Assembly: GCA_009663005.1 (NCBI GenBank)
Contig: VIGQ01001047.1
Span: forward strand, 1 to 10,000
DNA from: Actinidia chinensis
Lineage: Eukaryota > Streptophyta > Magnoliopsida > Ericales > Actinidiaceae
Reading direction: 5' to 3'
DNA length: 10,000 nucleotides
Part shown: positions 7,172 through 10,000 of the stretch, piece after piece
Layout of the letters: every line of letters starts with the position of its first letter
Numbering within the stretch: position 1 is the stretch's first letter
Translations under genes and position numbers: made by a program
Notes under the pieces: generated by a model
The model's database searches: none
What the model was told of the DNA's origin: nothing
The model's input: only the letters and a program-made list of their open reading frames with translations

Positions 7172-7885
7172 ATTCGTTTCACAAACAGCCATGCCCAGTA
7201 TGTTCGTTTAATGATTTTTAGTTTTGATGTTGGAAAGTGGTTGAGCGGGGCTGCTGATGCTGGAATTCAGAGGACTGTCTGTTAAAGAAACTTCTCTGAT
7301 GGAGGCATGTAAGCTTGAAAGAAGCTCAGAGAGAAAAGGAGGAGAGTGGAGATGATCAAGATTGCTAGTGACAAAGAAACAACGACAAGGACGAGGGGAG
7401 GTTTGGCTACTAAAGTTCTTGTGGATTGCTTTCCTTTTCTTTCCTTTTTTTTATTACATTTTTGATGCATCATTCGACTAACCAATCTTGAAGAATCAAG
7501 AGAAGGACGACACATTTTTTTGTCTTTTCTTGTCTTATGGCTTGATGATGACTAACGTGAAGAACACTGAAGAAGAATTCCTGGATCAGTGTGCCAAAGT
7601 AGTTGTTGGGCTGGAACATGGATGTTGTGGAAGACGGGGATATGGAAGAGCAAGAGCAATAGCTTGAATTGGGTAAGCTAGTTGATTTTTTCCTTGAAAA
7701 ATCACGTGGATGTTGGATAGCTATAATGAAATCGTATCTTTTTGAGATACCTCTTATTAGTTTGATTGTAGACATCTTGGCCGTGACTCTTCGATATTTG
7801 AACATGCCACAAAACTGATTTATTTTCATGTTGTTTTGTTTTTTTCTTCTCATTTTGAGAAATTTAAAAAGTGCGTGCTAACTTC

Positions 7886-7936
7886 CAAGGTTAAGTTGAT
7901 TGTAACGCTCAAGGTTAATGTTTGAGTTGTAACGCT
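7886..7936. repeat. two-copy tandem duplication of 24/27 bp
   Basis: Copy one (7886-7909) and copy two (7910-7936) both begin CAAGGTTAA and end TTGTAACGCT; they differ by a 3-nt length change and a few bases in the middle. The copies abut exactly, and a third start (CAA) follows. This is a local duplication, perhaps by replication slippage. Confidence 0.75.
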
Positions 7937-8051
7937 CAATATGATCTATACATGGTGATTACTTATTGTATTAATGGATTAGTAAACAACTTTTTGATGA
8001 ATCCTTGATTTTCGACTGTTGTCGTGATGAGATTATTTGCGTGGTTTGAAA

Positions 8052-8403
8052 ATGTTGATCACAGAGGTTGTACTCTCTCTCTTATACAGAGGTACCCCAA
8101 GTTCTGCTACAAGGACACTCATTGCCTCCACAAGTCCATCTCCAGTTTCCCAACACTTCCCTGCATGTAAATTATTCAGCAACATTGCTCGTAAGGGTCG
8201 TCGGTGTTTCCGTTTGTTTTACATGTTTGTGAGAAAAAGAAATGTTTAACTGTGTTTCCCCTTTGGATAGCGAAGAATTGCTGTCTAGTTACGTTGATGA
8301 TTTGTAAATTAGCCTATTGAATTGCTATTTTGCAGAATTGCCTTCTTTGGCCATCATTGGATTAGTGTTCCTTCCTTTTCGAAATAATGATTCCTATTGT
8401 TAA
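8052..8403 (+). CDS. weak candidate two-exon small reading frame, unrecognised
   Basis: An exon ending at 8190 (CTC|GTAAGGG) can be joined across a 145-nt T-rich intron (8191-8335, ending TATTTTGCAG) to an exon starting AATTGCC, keeping one frame open to TAA at 8401-8403. From the ATG at 8052 the product would be 68 residues: a Ser/Thr/Pro-rich first half (TPSSATRTLIASTSPSPV) and a hydrophobic end (LPSLAIIGLVFLPF) before a short polar tail. A good acceptor (ctctctcttatacag|AGG at 8089/8090) also precedes, so the first exon may start there and the true start lie further left. The frame resembles no family I know. The open join across two good splice sites is the only support; a non-coding spliced transcript is equally possible. 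Confidence 0.22.
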
Positions 8404-8469
8404 GCCAAAAACATTGAGTTGGAGTGTGAGCCATGGGTAAGGCTCCTGGATTTTCTTGGGAGGTTTGAG

Positions 8470-8690
8470 ATAGTTTTTTTACTATATTTATATTTTAAGT
8501 GGACTTATTTATGTTTGTCTTTTAAAAAAAGAAGGTACTAAAGACAAGATTAATCTAATAAATTGGGGACTATTAAGATTAATGCCAACTAAGAGGGAAA
8601 AATAGTTTAATTTACTCAGAATTTTTTTTTTTTTTGTATTGGTGAATTTTTTTTTACATTTTCAATTCTTCTCATAAAAAAAAAACCGAA
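8470..8690. other. AT-rich spacer with homopolymer runs
   Basis: T-runs at 8476, 8624-8636 and 8648-8655 and A-runs near 8677-8686 dominate. No gene or element end is recognised. It separates the small reading frame on the left from the promoter-like segment on the right. Confidence 0.5.
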
Positions 8691-8802
8691 AATCTATAAA
8701 ATTTAATTAAAAAAAAGCTCAAAAGGCAAGGTACCTAAAAAAAGGAATATTGGGCCATCCATTTCAAATCTCTCGACACATCACTTCGATCGCACTACTG
8801 TG
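8691..8802 (+). promoter_or_regulatory. candidate promoter and non-coding first exon of a plus-strand gene
   Basis: A TATA-like TATAAAAT lies at 8695-8702 and a site-II-type TTGGGCC at 8750-8756, a motif enriched in plant promoters of ribosomal, mitochondrial and cell-cycle genes. A C- and A-rich leader-like run (8765-8800) ends at a near-perfect donor, ACTGTG|GTAAGTTG. The sequence has no ATG before the donor, so a non-coding first exon with a 5'-UTR intron is the natural reading, as in many plant housekeeping genes. The start site is unclear: TATA suggests about 8730, site II suggests nearer 8770. The coding part would lie beyond the window. Confidence 0.4.
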
Positions 8803-10000
8803 GTAAGTTGGCCTCACCTTCTTTTACCATAAGGCTGGCGGAGACTGAATGATCTAGTGGTAGTATCCGATCACAATGTTCTAAGTTTATTATTTTTCTT
8901 CTAGGAAGGAATAGTTCTTGCAGTAGTTTTAAGTCATTATCGTCAATTATCTAGTGTTCATGTTTCGGTTCCAATGAATAATTTTTGTGTGTTTTTGGAG
9001 AAGAGTGATGATTCGATCAGTTTTTGCAGTTAACTTAATAAGAACTCATATAGTTTTATTGCAATTGCAGTAGCTTAAGGTATTATTGTCAAATTAGGTG
9101 TTTTTTTTATTTAATGGCAAGATTAATCAAAGTTTTGGTTCGATTTTGAATCTATCTGAATTTCAATTCTATTGGACTTTCTGAGCTTAATAGGGGACAA
9201 TATGATTTTACATAGCAATATATCTTTCAGTTTTTTCGTTATGCTTTTATTAGCAGTCGGTGAGGCGTTGTGTTTGCAGAAGTGATCGCCAGTAGTTTTA
9301 AGTATATTATTATCAATTTCAGTGATTTGACTCTATGGATTGAGTATTGAAAATTATGGTCAATTTTGAATCATCTGAAAATTTCAGTTCTATGGACTTT
9401 GTGTACATTCGGGATGAAGAGTGACGGCAGTTTAGTTCTAAAATGTATACCCAGTTTATTACATTTTCCAATTTTGTGAGGGATTATTTGGCTCTCTAAA
9501 GGTTATTAGCACCACTGGGATTTGCTGAAAACCTAATTCTCCATTTGTCATGCATGTTGTTGAGTGTCTTTGATGGGAAATTGTGGTACAGGATCCAGAT
9601 TACAAGAAATTTTTTTCTTTGGATTTTCTTATTTCCTTGACTGAATGCTATAGTTTGGATTATTCCGACAATTTTTAGTGCTATTTCGATTTAATTGAAT
9701 GTATTCTTTATGGTTGCCGATTTGAATTCCATCTGAAATTCTCAATATGTTGTCAGGTTATATGCTTATAATAACCATAAAATATGTAGGTATTTTTGGG
9801 AAGAAGAGTGATAGCTTGATTGTTATACTTGTATAGAAGCTAGAGCAATTTAGGGTTCGTACAGTTTATTCATATAATCTTCGCCTCAAACGGCGTGACT
9901 CCATTCGTTTGCCATTTTTTGAGAAATATTTTATTATTTTGGAACACCACATCCACATGTGCTTGGCTATAATAAGAGGGCATGGGATCATTTTTACAAT
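8803..10000 (+). other. long T-rich intron-like region running off the window
   Basis: After the GTAAGT donor there are about 1.2 kb of T-rich DNA (frequent 'tttt', 'ttgcag', 'tttcag') with no long open frame and no acceptor followed by a convincing coding exon. This composition is typical of plant introns. Partly repeated blocks lie inside (see separate entry). It is probably the first intron of the gene starting near 8700, continuing past base 10000, but without an exon on the right this remains an inference. Confidence 0.4.
8915..9830. repeat. diverged internal repeats of about 220 bp in the intron-like region
   Basis: The block 'gcagtagttttaagt..tat..tcaatt' occurs near 8918, 9067 and 9288. 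The block 'ttttgaat-catctgaa-tttcagttctat-ggacttt' occurs near 9147 and 9364, with a weaker relative near 9721 ('tttgaattccatctgaaattctcaa'). The block 'gaagagtga' plus 'g-ttcga/ttga' occurs near 9000, 9414 and 9802. The order is conserved and the 9067-9288 and 9147-9364 spacings are both about 220 bp, pointing to old segmental duplication within the intron. Confidence 0.55.

Larger units (their letters stand above)
6858..8051. other. unassigned, probably host intergenic or transcribed non-coding DNA
   Basis: I recognise no gene in these 1.2 kb. The region is less AT-rich on the left and T-rich on the right. It contains some exon-like pieces, for example an acceptor-like 'tttatttcctccag' before 7074, followed by 27 open codons to a stop near 7154, and an open acidic piece (VVEDGDMEEQEQ, about 7624-7661) with a donor-like GTAAGC soon after. 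None connects to another in frame or resembles a known family. It could be a UTR, a long non-coding transcript or a decayed gene. Confidence 0.4.

Noticed and set aside
7282..7515. Minus-strand frame of 77 codons with a long hydrophobic run (about residues 39-67)
   Set aside because: It looks like a membrane segment, but the run is the complement of a purine-rich tract (gagaaaaggaggag, acaaggacgagg), which yields Leu/Val/Ser by composition alone. No family match.
7470..7853. Minus-strand open frame of 127 codons
   Set aside because: Composition is low-complexity Lys/Ser/Ile with no domain, and the region shows plus-strand splice-like signals. Length is within chance for AT-rich DNA.
8433..8467. 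ATG in good context (gccATGG) opening MGKAPGFSWEV
   Set aside because: It stops after 11 codons unless a weak GTTTGA donor is used, and no in-frame acceptor exon follows within reach. No family recognised.
8845..8890. tRNA-like A-box (gatctagtggtagta) suggesting a SINE head
   Set aside because: The would-be B-box (atgttctaag) is poor and too close, no cloverleaf folds, and no A-tail or flanking duplication is seen.
1..10000. Bacterial systems, CRISPR arrays, tRNA or rRNA genes
   Set aside because: Repeat spacing, splice signals and composition are plant-like. No direct-repeat/spacer array, no rRNA core words and no cloverleaf were found by eye.

Overview
This window looks like a stretch of eudicot-type plant nuclear genome. 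The grounds are AT-rich non-coding DNA with long T-rich intron-like tracts, plant-style splice sites, LTR-retrotransposon debris and no compact bacterial-type genes. I cannot name the species. I see no intact long protein-coding gene, no rRNA or tRNA gene and no CRISPR array.

The left two thirds (about 1-6857) is a nested transposable-element graveyard. At the left edge are a small AT-rich inverted repeat, a minisatellite of 19-30 bp spacing (153-301) and two CpG-rich stretches (340-500, 600-765). On the minus strand, about 2676 down to 765, lies a broken multi-exon gag-like gene of the coiled-coil type common in plant retroelements. It carries at least eight in-frame stops and several frameshifts, but one 79-nt intron (1344-1422) still has GT-AG ends and keeps frame. 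Upstream of it on the minus strand are a TATA-like box (3116-3123), a splice donor (2956) and then a tandem array of about 149-bp units.

That array is split into 3185-3498 and 4977-5390 by a 1478-bp TG...CA element (3499-4976) flanked by the 5-bp duplication TCGAA. Removing the element plus one TCGAA copy restores a 148-bp repeat spacing, so this is a well-supported LTR-type insertion, probably a solo LTR. After a decayed end of the array and a G-run (5590-5610) comes a second LTR-like segment (5617-6852). It also runs TG...CA, has matching AATGA flanks and has a TATA-like box on the minus strand. It is either an independent solo LTR or the promoter end of the older element.

The right third (6858-10000) looks like host DNA. 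I recognise no known gene in it. The supportable items are a telo-box, a 24/27-bp tandem duplication, a weak two-exon small reading frame ending at 8403, and a promoter/first-exon candidate near 8695-8802. The last has a TATA-like box, a TGGGCC motif and a consensus GTAAGT donor. The donor opens a long T-rich intron-like region running off the right edge, built partly from diverged repeats of about 220 bp. The likeliest reading is the 5' end of a plus-strand gene whose coding exons lie beyond base 10000.
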